Positions 1 to 7,090 of a stretch of 14,956 nucleotides of DNA are shown here, in pieces (position 1 is the first letter of the stretch; the number at the start of each line of letters is the position of its first letter). Location of the stretch: positions 1-14,956 of the forward strand of contig CAAGMF010000124.1 in NCBI GenBank assembly GCA_900770895.1, in the 5' to 3' direction. The translations under genes and the position numbers were made by a program. This DNA comes from an uncultured Mitsuokella sp. (GTDB lineage Bacteria > Bacillota > Negativicutes > Selenomonadales > Selenomonadaceae). Below the pieces are notes generated by a model. It was not told the DNA's origin. It did no database searches and saw nothing but the letters and a program-made list of their open reading frames with translations.

Positions 1-112
1 CGCCGTCAGCGAAGGCGAGTTCAATCGCGAAATCTTCGATGGTAGCGAAAGTATGCCGCTTTACACGGGGCTTAGTGTGGCAGCGACTAAGAATGGTGTC
101 AGCGTGCAATGA
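1..112 (+). CDS. 3' end of an unidentified protein (partial)
   Basis: The frame beginning at base 2 is open from the window edge to a TGA at 110-112 and encodes 36 residues ending in a hydrophilic, Gly/Ser-rich tail (…TKNGVSVQ). Codon choice (GCC, GTC, GGC, ATC) matches the GC-rich genes nearby, which supports a real gene end rather than a chance open stretch. I do not recognise the family from so short a tail; no domain, membrane segment or motif is visible. It converges on the minus-strand mannanase-like gene, and the hairpin at 186-223 lies between the two stops. The rest of the gene is upstream of the window. Confidence 0.55.
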   Translation, partial: AVSEGEFNREIFDGSESMPLYTGLSVAATKNGVSVQ

Positions 113-185
113 TGCACTGGATTATTCCCCCAAAATGTTATGAACCGTCTATATTGCAAAGAGGCTGTAACGAAATAGCCCACCA

Positions 186-223
186 CCAAAATGAGAGCAG
201 ACGTTTGCCTGCTCTCATTTTGG
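186..223. terminator. Bidirectional intergenic hairpin, probable terminator
   Basis: A perfect 15-bp inverted repeat (186-200 with 209-223) closes an 8-nt loop between two convergent genes. The outer stem is CCAAAA/TTTTGG, so each strand reads a T-rich 3' stem, but no long uninterrupted T tract follows on either side. Location and stem strength favour a shared terminator for the gene ending at 112 and the minus-strand gene ending at 267. The remaining bases of 113-266 hold no convincing gene; the only other item is a 12-base GGCTGTAACGAA at 163-174 that recurs at 9406 and, inverted, near 9676. Confidence 0.6.
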
Positions 224-266
224 TAATCAATCATTATGCAGATTTTTGTTCTGTTTCTGAGGCGAA

Positions 267-2921
267 TTACTGCTTGATGGCGTGGATGTCGTCGAGGTAG
301 AAATGGGAGTCTGTGGCGTCGTCACCGACGGCATTGCAGTAGATGGCGAAGTGCTGCAGGCGCTCGGGGTGGAATGTGCCGCCGTTCTTGCCGACGAATT
401 TGCTGAAAGGCAGTATGACGAGCTGCGGCTGGGTCCCCTTGGCGAGGTCGGTGAGATTTACCTCGAAATCCTCACCGTCGGAATTCATCTGGATGATGAA
501 GCGCTGGCCTTTGCCGTCTGGTTTGAACCAGAAGGAGACGGCGTCGTAGGCGCCCCAGTTGACGCCCATGCTCTTGATGATGCCGGCCCAACCGCCTTTC
601 ACGATATTGTAATGGAAATCGAGGCCCTGCGTCCCCTGGCTGTGCTCGTCTGTCTTGCCGGCGAGTGAGGCCTGGATGGAGCAGCCCGGCCCGCAGTTCG
701 TGGAGTAGGCATCGCGCAGGAGCTCGTTGTCGCCGTAATAGCTCTCGAAATCGTCGACGACGGGCAGCGGTGCCTTCGTCTTCGGCATGTTGTAGAAGAC
801 GCGCAGGCTGTCTACGGGCTTGCCATCCAGCAGGAATTCGATGTTGCCGACGGTCTTGCCAATCTTGCTGAGGGCATCCGCGGTTATATCGGTTGTAAAG
901 ATGCCGTTCGCACCCTTTGTGGCTGGAGCCTTCGCTATGACTTTCCCGCTGGCATCCGTGAACTGGAATCCGGCATCTTTATAGTTGCCGGCAGCTTTAG
1001 CGCGGACTTCTGTCGGCGCGGTGAGGCGTGCGTTCGAGCTCGGCGCGAGCAGGTAGCCATAGGTTTCGGCCGCAGGCGCTGCCTTTATTGCCAGTTTCTG
1101 CCAGGCCGGCATCTGGCTTGCGAAGATGGAGCGCGGGTCGTTGTAGAAGCGCGTGAAGCCGTCGACCATCTCATGGCCACGCTTCTTGTCAACCATATAG
1201 GGCTGATCGAAGACATCCGCGTTGAAGTTCGACCAGGTGGAGAAATACGGATATTTGCGCGTGGAGAAGAGGCCGAGAGCCTCGGTGAGCCAGTCGGGGC
1301 GCTGCATGCCCGTGCGGCCGAGCGTGTCCTTACCGCAGAGGATGCCGGTCTCCGGTACGGTCGTGAGTTTGTGGTGCTTTTCTGCGAAAGCCTGCACGAC
1401 GTCGAGCGTCTGGCCGAAGTTCTCCATCCAGTTGTCTTTCTTTTGCGGTTTCTCATGGTACATATCGACACCCGGCACGTCGATGAAGGCGTCGCCCGGA
1501 TAGCGCGTGAGGTACTCGTCCTCGCTCGGAATCGGGCCGTTCGGCGAGTAGACGTAGAGGAAGTTGTGCACGCCCTTTACATCGCGCAGGTATTCCTCCG
1601 TGTAGCGGTAAAGGTTCTTGAATTCGCTCGCGGAGCAGTGGGCAGCGCCCCACCAGAACCAGCTGCCGTTGTTCTCGTGGAAGGGGCGGAAGAGGACCGG
1701 GATGTTGTCTTTCTGCAATGCCAGTGCATAGGCAGCGATTTTGTCGAGATAGGCGTTATAGACTTCGTTCAGATCGCCGCCGGGCATCACGCGCTGGACG
1801 ACATTGCCATCGGTCACGACGGAGGTGAAACCGGAGAAGTCGTATTCACCGCCGACCTTGCCTTTTTTCGCAACGTCAGCGAAGTTCGGCATATGTGCGG
1901 AGAGCGAGATGATGGCGCCCTTCTTCGCTGCATCTTTGCTGAGGGAGACGGCGCGGTCGATGGCTGCCTGTCCTGTGACCGGAGGCAGGGCACCCGGGGC
2001 CGGTTTGTGGTTCTGGTACTCGGTGTCGTTCCCCGCGAGCGTCATCGCGTCTATGGGGATGAGGGCCGGGTAGTCTTTGACCATGCCGTAGGTATCGGAG
2101 CCTGTCGGTCCCGCATGCATGAGCAGGTCGTTCATGTGGCCGTAGAGTACATAGTCGGAGTCGGCGACGCCAGTGAGGAAGGCGTAGAGGCTGGCGGCTG
2201 CCGGGATTGCCTTTGCATCGGTGAGAACGACCGCAGAGGGGATCGTCAGGGACTTCAGATCCAGCTTATGCTGTTTCTCTGGTTTTACGCTGCGTGTCAC
2301 ATAGCCATCGTCGTAAGACAGGGTGATATCATCGACGCATAGTGAGCCGTAATAGTCAGACCCGGAACTGACGAGGTTCGTTTCCAGGAAGACGATGGGG
2401 GCTTCCGGCGTATCGAACGGGACGTTGACATGGACTTTGTTGAAGCCGTTTTTGTCGGCCACAGCTGTCTTCGTATCGATGTCCTTTATGGCCTGTACTT
2501 CCTTGCCGTCTTTCGTCTTCATGTATATTTTCGTTTTGAAGCTGCCTGTCGTCATCTGGGACGGCTGATAGTAGAAGTCGAAAGAGATGCGGTTGCTCTG
2601 GCCCAGATCGAGCGGATGTTCCTCCGTCACGCTTGATTGTCCGAGCTTGACCTCGCTCCAGTCACGGTCTTTGACGGGGCGGAAATCCACTTTTGCCGCC
2701 AGGGCACCGCCGCCGACTTCTTTCGTGTATTCGACGGCTGGCTTGCCCTTGTAGGACCATTTGCCGTCGTATTGCCAGTTTTCGGCATCTTTGCTGAAAG
2801 ACCATTTCATTGTCACCGGTGCGTTCTGGCTGGGGGCTGCTCCTGCCGGCAGCGGGATGGAAAGCAGGAAGGAAACAGACAGCGCCAGGGGGAGTGTTCG
2901 CCGTAGCATAGAATTGTTCAT
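267..2921 (-). CDS. Secreted GH26 beta-mannanase-type glycoside hydrolase with N- and C-terminal carbohydrate-binding modules
   Basis: Predicted exported endo-acting hydrolase of beta-mannan or a related beta-glycan, 884 aa. Seen in the sequence: a Sec signal peptide (Arg-Arg, hydrophobic core, then PAGA/APS around residue 28); a beta-sandwich binding module resembling CBM27 at about 30-205; the catalytic domain at about 230-610 with RPFHENNGSWFWWG, whose Glu416 is the expected acid/base, and VPETG, whose Glu524 is the expected nucleophile of clan GH-A; an Ig-like linker at about 620-710; and a CBM11/CIA30-like module at about 720-884 ending in the LDDI strand typical of such folds. I chose the ATG at 2919-2921 because GGAGG at 2933-2937 sits 11 nt upstream; an in-frame TTG at 2937 overlaps that site. 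It is transcribed alone, divergent from rmlA. Mannan is the family's main substrate, but some GH26 enzymes act on other beta-glycans. Module family names are by resemblance only. Confidence 0.88.
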   Translation of the reverse strand: MNNSMLRRTLPLALSVSFLLSIPLPAGAAPSQNAPVTMKWSFSKDAENWQYDGKWSYKGKPAVEYTKEVGGGALAAKVDFRPVKDRDWSEVKLGQSSVTEEHPLDLGQSNRISFDFYYQPSQMTTGSFKTKIYMKTKDGKEVQAIKDIDTKTAVADKNGFNKVHVNVPFDTPEAPIVFLETNLVSSGSDYYGSLCVDDITLSYDDGYVTRSVKPEKQHKLDLKSLTIPSAVVLTDAKAIPAAASLYAFLTGVADSDYVLYGHMNDLLMHAGPTGSDTYGMVKDYPALIPIDAMTLAGNDTEYQNHKPAPGALPPVTGQAAIDRAVSLSKDAAKKGAIISLSAHMPNFADVAKKGKVGGEYDFSGFTSVVTDGNVVQRVMPGGDLNEVYNAYLDKIAAYALALQKDNIPVLFRPFHENNGSWFWWGAAHCSASEFKNLYRYTEEYLRDVKGVHNFLYVYSPNGPIPSEDEYLTRYPGDAFIDVPGVDMYHEKPQKKDNWMENFGQTLDVVQAFAEKHHKLTTVPETGILCGKDTLGRTGMQRPDWLTEALGLFSTRKYPYFSTWSNFNADVFDQPYMVDKKRGHEMVDGFTRFYNDPRSIFASQMPAWQKLAIKAAPAAETYGYLLAPSSNARLTAPTEVRAKAAGNYKDAGFQFTDASGKVIAKAPATKGANGIFTTDITADALSKIGKTVGNIEFLLDGKPVDSLRVFYNMPKTKAPLPVVDDFESYYGDNELLRDAYSTNCGPGCSIQASLAGKTDEHSQGTQGLDFHYNIVKGGWAGIIKSMGVNWGAYDAVSFWFKPDGKGQRFIIQMNSDGEDFEVNLTDLAKGTQPQLVILPFSKFVGKNGGTFHPERLQHFAIYCNAVGDDATDSHFYLDDIHAIKQ

Positions 2922-2980
2922 GAAAAACTCAGCCTCCAATTACACATAATTATTATTTTATATGATATATCTTTATTAAT

Positions 2981-3009
2981 ATACTACATGATAAAACAAT
3001 GAAAGTCAA
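2981..3009 (-). promoter_or_regulatory. Sigma-A-type promoter of the GH26 gene
   Basis: Read on the minus strand, TTGACT (3009-3004) is followed after exactly 17 bases by TAGTAT (2986-2981). This is a good match to -35/-10 consensus in a very AT-rich stretch, about 60 bases upstream of the chosen start. The predicted transcript begins near 2974. No clear operator palindrome or cre-like site was recognised. Confidence 0.65.
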
Positions 3010-3080
3010 TACAGAATTCCGGCTGTGCACGATGCTCATAGCAGTGGGTACAAGGATTTTATGAAAAACTAGCGAATATA

Positions 3081-3089
3081 TGATATACT
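3081..3089 (+). promoter_or_regulatory. Possible extended -10 promoter of the rml cluster
   Basis: TGATATACT is an extended -10 element (TGN followed by TATACT), without a recognisable -35. Transcription would start near 3096, only a few bases before the ATG at 3103 but a normal leader length before the TTG at 3133, which has a GGGGTGG ribosome binding site at 3121-3127. This supports the later start of rmlA. Confidence 0.4.
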
Positions 3090-3132
3090 GACTAATAGTG
3101 CTATGATATCTAAAGAATGTGGGGTGGATTTT

Positions 3133-4020
3133 TTGTCTGCAGACAAAAAAATACGTAAGGGGATCATACTGGCTGGTGGCTCGGGCACGCGGCTGTACCC
3201 TTTGACGAAAGTCGTTTCGAAGCAACTGATGCCGATCTATGACAAGCCGATGATCTATTATCCGCTGTCGACGCTCATGCTGGCCGGCATAACCGATATA
3301 CTCATCATAACGACGCCGCAGGATTCGGAGCTGTTCGCGCGTCTGCTGGGAGATGGCAGCCAGCTCGGGATATCCATATCCTACGCGGTGCAGCCGAGCC
3401 CCGACGGCCTCGCGCAGGCATTCCTCATCGGTGAGGAATTCATCGCGGGGGAGGGCTGTGCACTCGTACTGGGCGATAATATATTCTATGGTTCGGATCT
3501 CGCGCAGTCGCTGCAGCGGGCTGCAACCCATACGGATGGTGCGACCGTATTTGCTTACTACGTAGCAGATCCGGAGCGCTATGGCGTCGTGGAATTCGAT
3601 AAGACGGGCAAGGCACTGTCTCTCGAGGAGAAACCGGCCCAGCCGCGGTCGAACTATGCGGTGACGGGACTGTATTTCTATGATGACCAGATCGTCGATA
3701 TCGCGAAGACGATAAAGCCCTCCGCCCGCGGCGAGCTGGAGATAACGGACGTGAACAAAGTCTATCTGGAGCAGGGGAAGCTCTCGGTAGAGAAGATGCG
3801 GCGCGGCTATGCCTGGCTCGATACGGGAACGCATGAGTCGTTGCTGGCAGCGGCCGGCTTCGTGGCTACGATACAGTCCCGCCAGGGGCTGAAGATCGCC
3901 TGCATCGAGGAGATCGCCTATCGTATGGGCCTCATCGATGCCGAGCAGGTACTGCGTCTGGCGCAGCCGCTCGCGAAGAATGAATATGGCAAGTACCTGC
4001 AGCGACTCGTGCAGGAATGA
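3133..4020 (+). CDS. rfbA: Glucose-1-phosphate thymidylyltransferase (RmlA)
   Basis: Catalyses dTTP plus glucose-1-phosphate to dTDP-glucose, the first step of dTDP-rhamnose synthesis in the cytoplasm. The N-terminal GIILAGGSGTRLYPLT is the nucleotide-binding signature, followed by SKQLMPIYDKPMIYYPLS. LVLGDNIFYG and the EEKP and AWLDTGTHESL segments, all diagnostic of RmlA, occur in order. Starting at TTG 3133 gives 295 aa, the usual family length, and places GGGGTGG 5 nt upstream. An in-frame ATG at 3103 would add 10 residues but has no ribosome binding site and lies almost at the predicted transcription start. It is first in a tight same-strand cluster with rmlC (24-nt gap) and rmlB. The product assignment is firm; only the start codon is uncertain. 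Confidence 0.95.
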   Translation: MSADKKIRKGIILAGGSGTRLYPLTKVVSKQLMPIYDKPMIYYPLSTLMLAGITDILIITTPQDSELFARLLGDGSQLGISISYAVQPSPDGLAQAFLIGEEFIAGEGCALVLGDNIFYGSDLAQSLQRAATHTDGATVFAYYVADPERYGVVEFDKTGKALSLEEKPAQPRSNYAVTGLYFYDDQIVDIAKTIKPSARGELEITDVNKVYLEQGKLSVEKMRRGYAWLDTGTHESLLAAAGFVATIQSRQGLKIACIEEIAYRMGLIDAEQVLRLAQPLAKNEYGKYLQRLVQE

Positions 4021-4044
4021 TGAACAAGAGGAGATTTTTTCATA

Positions 4045-4611
4045 ATGAAAGTAACGGAAACGAAACTGAAGGGTGTATATGTGGTAGAGCCGCAGGTATT
4101 CGGCGATGCGCGCGGCTGGTTCATGGAGAGCTGGTCGCAGCGCAAGCTCGATGAGGCAGGCATCAAGGTAAATTTCGTGCAGGACAACCAGTCGTACTCG
4201 GCCCAGAAAGGCACGCTGCGCGGCCTTCACTATCAGCTGAATCCGATGTGCCAGGCGAAGCTGTTGCGGGCGACGCGCGGAGCCATATTCGATGTGGCAG
4301 TGGATATACGCAAGGGCTCGCCGCAATTCGGCCAGTGGGTAGGTGTCGAGCTTTCGGCGGAGAACAAGAAGCAGCTCTTCATACCGCGCGGCTTCGCCCA
4401 TGGCTTCATCACGCTGACCGATGATGTCGAGGTCCAGTACAAGGCTGACAACTACTATGCGCCGGAGTGCGACGGCAACATCCGCTGGGATGATCCTGAC
4501 ATCGGCGTTGAGTGGCCGCTGCAGCCGGTCATCCTTTCGGACAAGGATCAGAAGGCGCCGAGCCTCAAGGAGCGCGTGCAGGACAGCCTGAATTTCGTGT
4601 ATGGCGAGTGA
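4045..4611 (+). CDS. rfbC: dTDP-4-dehydrorhamnose 3,5-epimerase (RmlC)
   Basis: Epimerises dTDP-4-keto-6-deoxyglucose at C3 and C5 to give dTDP-4-keto-L-rhamnose. The 188-residue cupin has the family landmarks in order: DARGWFMESW near the N-terminus, QDNQSYS, then GTLRGLHYQ with His62 the expected catalytic base, VAVDIRKGSP, IPRGFAHGF and the YKADNYYAPE segment with Tyr132, the likely partner of the His. AAGAGGAG lies about 11 nt before the ATG. It sits 24 nt after rmlA and 31 nt before rmlB, so one transcript is likely. Length and motifs are complete, with no sign of damage. Confidence 0.96.
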   Translation: MKVTETKLKGVYVVEPQVFGDARGWFMESWSQRKLDEAGIKVNFVQDNQSYSAQKGTLRGLHYQLNPMCQAKLLRATRGAIFDVAVDIRKGSPQFGQWVGVELSAENKKQLFIPRGFAHGFITLTDDVEVQYKADNYYAPECDGNIRWDDPDIGVEWPLQPVILSDKDQKAPSLKERVQDSLNFVYGE

Positions 4612-4642
4612 TGCTGTCGCAGGCTGCAAAGGGGGTAAATAT

Positions 4643-5686
4643 ATGAATATAGTGGTTACCGGCGGAGCCGGGTTCATCGGGTCGAATTTTGTCTATTACA
4701 TGCTGGAGCATCGCCCGGAGGACAGAATCATATGCTTTGACAAGCTGACCTATGCGGGCAACATGGAGACGCTCCATGATGCGCTGCAGAACAAGAAATT
4801 CAAATTCGTCAAGGGCGATATCGCGGATCGCAAGGCGGTCTATCGCCTGTTCGAGGTGGAGAAGCCGGATATCGTCGTCAATTTCGCGGCTGAGTCGCAT
4901 GTCGACCGCTCGATAGAGAATCCGGAGATATTCCTGCAGACGAATGTCATCGGCACGAGCGTGCTGCTGGATGCCTGCCGCAAATACGGCATCGACCGCT
5001 ATCACCAGGTATCGACGGATGAGGTTTATGGCGACCTGCCGCTCGACCGTCCGGACCTTTTCTTCACGGAGGAGACGAATCTCCATACCTCAAGCCCTTA
5101 CTCGGCGTCGAAGGCATCAGCCGATTTACTCGTGATGGCGTATCATCGCACGTATAAGGTTCCCACGACCATATCGCGCTGCTCGAACAACTATGGGCCC
5201 TATCATTTCCCGGAGAAGCTCATCCCGCTGATGATCATCAATGCGCTGAACGACAAGCCTTTGCCGGTCTACGGCGACGGCCTCAATGTGCGCGACTGGC
5301 TGTACGTCGAGGATCACTGCGCGGCGATCAACCTCATCCTCGAGAAGGGCAAAGTCGGCGAGGTCTATAATATCGGCGGTCACAACGAGCGCCGCAATAT
5401 TGATATCGTGAAGATGATCCTGAAGGAGCTCGGCAAGCCGGAAAGCCTCATCGAGCATGTTGCCGACCGCAAGGGGCACGACCGCCGCTATGCCATAGAT
5501 CCGACGAAGATCCGTACGGAGCTGGGCTGGGAGCCGACGATTCATCCGGAGCAGGGCATACCGCTGACCGTGAAGTGGTATCTCGAGCATCGTGACTGGT
5601 GGGAGCATATCATCAGCGGCGACTACCAGAATTACTATGAGCGTATGTACGGACATCGCGCGACCCTAGAATATTCCAATCTCTGA
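4643..5686 (+). CDS. rfbB: dTDP-glucose 4,6-dehydratase (RmlB)
   Basis: NAD-dependent extended short-chain dehydrogenase that converts dTDP-glucose to dTDP-4-keto-6-deoxyglucose, the step before RmlC although its gene lies after rmlC here. The 347 aa protein begins MNIVVTGGAGFIGSNF (Rossmann GGxGxxG). STDEVYGD supplies the Thr125-Asp126-Glu127 active-site triad, YSASK gives Tyr153/Lys157, and RCSNNYGPYHFPEKL is typical of RmlB. The ATG at 4643 was chosen because AAAGGGGG lies just upstream and the protein then starts exactly at the Rossmann strand; the ATG at 4601 overlaps the end of rmlC and lacks a site. A terminator follows 37 nt after the stop, so the operon ends without rmlD. Confidence 0.96.
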   Translation: MNIVVTGGAGFIGSNFVYYMLEHRPEDRIICFDKLTYAGNMETLHDALQNKKFKFVKGDIADRKAVYRLFEVEKPDIVVNFAAESHVDRSIENPEIFLQTNVIGTSVLLDACRKYGIDRYHQVSTDEVYGDLPLDRPDLFFTEETNLHTSSPYSASKASADLLVMAYHRTYKVPTTISRCSNNYGPYHFPEKLIPLMIINALNDKPLPVYGDGLNVRDWLYVEDHCAAINLILEKGKVGEVYNIGGHNERRNIDIVKMILKELGKPESLIEHVADRKGHDRRYAIDPTKIRTELGWEPTIHPEQGIPLTVKWYLEHRDWWEHIISGDYQNYYERMYGHRATLEYSNL

Positions 5687-5723
5687 ACGTTATCAGGAAA
5701 TCAGGAGAATCAAATAGCTGTTG

Positions 5724-5758
5724 AATCCTGTCCAGGGCTTGTACTGGGCAGGATTTTT
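5724..5758 (+). terminator. Rho-independent terminator of the rml cluster
   Basis: A 12-bp stem (5724-5735 with 5744-5755, one G·T wobble) with an 8-nt loop ends in a run of five T. It lies 37 nt after the rmlB stop and before nth, and marks the end of the rmlA-rmlC-rmlB transcript. Confidence 0.85.
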
Positions 5759-5770
5759 CGCTACAATAGG

Positions 5771-5801
5771 TTGTATGATACGATGTTTTGTGCAATAATA
5801 T
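5771..5801 (+). promoter_or_regulatory. Weak candidate promoter for nth
   Basis: TTGTAT (5771-5776) and TAATAT (5796-5801) are separated by 19 bases, longer than the preferred 17, just after the terminator and 20 bases before the nth start. A promoter must lie here if the terminator is efficient, but the match is poor and the exact boxes are uncertain. Confidence 0.3.
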
Positions 5802-5820
5802 ACAGAAACGGTGAATTAGT

Positions 5821-6459
5821 ATGCGTGTTACCAAGGCAGTCAGGCAGAAACAGATCGCGATATTGGCTGAGGTGTATGCGGGGGCGAAGCCTGCGTTGCA
5901 GTTCCGGAATTCGTTCGAGCTGCTCATAGCCGTCGTGCTCTCGGCTCAGTGCACGGATAAGCGGGTCAACGTGGTGACGGAGCGCTTGTTCCAGGTCGCG
6001 GATACGCCGGCGGACATGGCGGCCCTGGGGCTCGAGCGGCTCGAGGAGCTCATCCATGACTGCGGACTCTTTCATAACAAGGCTAAGAATATCCTGGCCG
6101 CCTGCCAGATCCTGTGCCGCGACTATGGCGGCGAGGTGCCGGGAGACTTCGATGCGTTGCTGAAGCTGCCCGGCGTCGGACGCAAGACGGCGAATGTCGT
6201 GCTGAGTCTCGGTTTCGGCGTGCCGGCCATCGCTGTCGATACGCATGTGTTCCGGGTGGCGAACCGCCTGCAGCTCGCTCCGGGCAGCACGCCGCTCGAG
6301 GTGGAGCAGGGCCTGCAGAAGGCGATTCCGCGCGAGCAGTGGTCCGCAGCACATCACTGGCTCATCTGGCATGGCCGCAGGATCTGCCGGGCACGGCGTC
6401 CGCTCTGCGAGGAGTGTCCGCTGCAGACTGTTTGCCCGAGTGCCTTTGCTGACAGCTGA
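5821..6459 (+). CDS. nth: Endonuclease III, base-excision DNA glycosylase/AP lyase
   Basis: Removes oxidised pyrimidines from DNA and cleaves the abasic site by beta-elimination. The 212 aa protein has the full family set: LLIAVVLSAQCTDKRVN in the N-terminal helical domain, the helix-hairpin-helix LPGVGRKTA with catalytic Lys122, VDTHVFRV with catalytic Asp140, and the C-terminal [4Fe-4S] cluster motif Cys189-X6-Cys196-X2-Cys199-X5-Cys205. Length equals the usual 210-220 aa. A weak GGTGA lies upstream of the ATG. It stands between the rml terminator and a GNAT gene 88 nt downstream, and probably has its own promoter. No oddities. Confidence 0.97.
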   Translation: MRVTKAVRQKQIAILAEVYAGAKPALQFRNSFELLIAVVLSAQCTDKRVNVVTERLFQVADTPADMAALGLERLEELIHDCGLFHNKAKNILAACQILCRDYGGEVPGDFDALLKLPGVGRKTANVVLSLGFGVPAIAVDTHVFRVANRLQLAPGSTPLEVEQGLQKAIPREQWSAAHHWLIWHGRRICRARRPLCEECPLQTVCPSAFADS

Positions 6460-6547
6460 TGCATGGACAGCGGCACCTCGCGATTGATTTCACCGGACGT
6501 CCTCCGGCTCCGGCTGGGCTGGGATTGTGTATATTGGAGATGTAGAT

Positions 6548-7000
6548 ATGGAATACCGTAAAGCGAAGTTCTCAGACATCGAAGGGATATTCGATTTAGT
6601 TAATAATTATGCAAATGATGATATCATGCTGCCGCGCTCACGCAACACGCTGTATGAGACAATCCGCGATATGATCGTCGCCGTGGATGATGATGGCCGT
6701 GTCGTCGGTGTCGGTGGCCTGCATGTCATCTGGGACAAGCTGGCCGAGGTGCGGACGATGGCCGTGGCACCGGAGCTCACGCGTCAGGGCATCGGGGCGG
6801 AGATCGTGCGTCGTCTGCTGGCCGAGGGCAGCGAGCTCGGCGTCGAGAAGTTCTTCACGCTGACGTATAAGCCGGGTTTTTTCCAGAAGCTCGGTTTCGA
6901 GACAATCACGAAGGAAGAGCTGCCGCACAAGGTCTGGAAGGAATGCATCGATTGCCCGAAGTTCCCGAACTGCGATGAGATCGCCATGCTCAAGGTCTGA
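6548..7000 (+). CDS. GNAT-family N-acetyltransferase, short ArgA-like (possible N-acetylglutamate synthase)
   Basis: Single-domain acetyl-CoA-dependent acetyltransferase, 150 aa. The GNAT core is visible: EVRTMAVAPELTRQGIGAEIVRRLL, where RQGIGA (79-84) is the acetyl-CoA pyrophosphate loop, then a FFQKLGF segment typical of the last strand and helix. The C-terminus carries a KECIDCPKFPNCDEIAM tail (Cys133, 136, 142) seen in the short ArgA-like group, in which N-acetylation of glutamate at the start of arginine synthesis has been proposed or shown for some members. GGAG at 6536-6539 lies 8 nt before the ATG at 6548, which is preferred over the in-frame ATG at 6527 because the site would fall inside the longer frame. 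No arginine gene is nearby, so the substrate is inference. No clear terminator follows; 7001-7055 holds only a weak AGAC/GTCT hairpin. Confidence 0.85.
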   Translation: MEYRKAKFSDIEGIFDLVNNYANDDIMLPRSRNTLYETIRDMIVAVDDDGRVVGVGGLHVIWDKLAEVRTMAVAPELTRQGIGAEIVRRLLAEGSELGVEKFFTLTYKPGFFQKLGFETITKEELPHKVWKECIDCPKFPNCDEIAMLKV

Positions 7001-7055
7001 ATAAATCAATGTGCAATGTCAATAGACGCATTTGTAAATTTTTTGTCTAAGATGC

Positions 7056-7084
7056 TTGACAAAACGATATTTTCCTGCTAGTAT
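7056..7084 (+). promoter_or_regulatory. Strong sigma-A promoter of the aroF-tyrA T-box operon
   Basis: A perfect -35 TTGACA (7056-7061), a 17-base spacer and TAGTAT (7079-7084). The predicted start is near 7091, immediately upstream of the T-box leader, so regulation is expected to act after initiation. Confidence 0.85.
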
Positions 7085-7090
7085 GTAGAC

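Noticed and set aside
1173..2342. 389-codon open frame on the plus strand inside the GH26 gene
   Set aside because: It is antisense to a gene with clear catalytic motifs, lacks a ribosome binding site, and its composition reflects the GC-rich codon positions of the opposite strand.
2953..4677. 574-codon minus-strand open frame across rmlA and rmlC
   Set aside because: It is the complement of two certain genes and shows no recognisable domain; its repetitive Arg/Leu/Ile composition is typical of a shadow frame.
6494..6515. CCGGA/TCCGG hairpin between nth and the acetyltransferase gene as a terminator
   Set aside because: The stem has only about 5 bp and no T tract follows.
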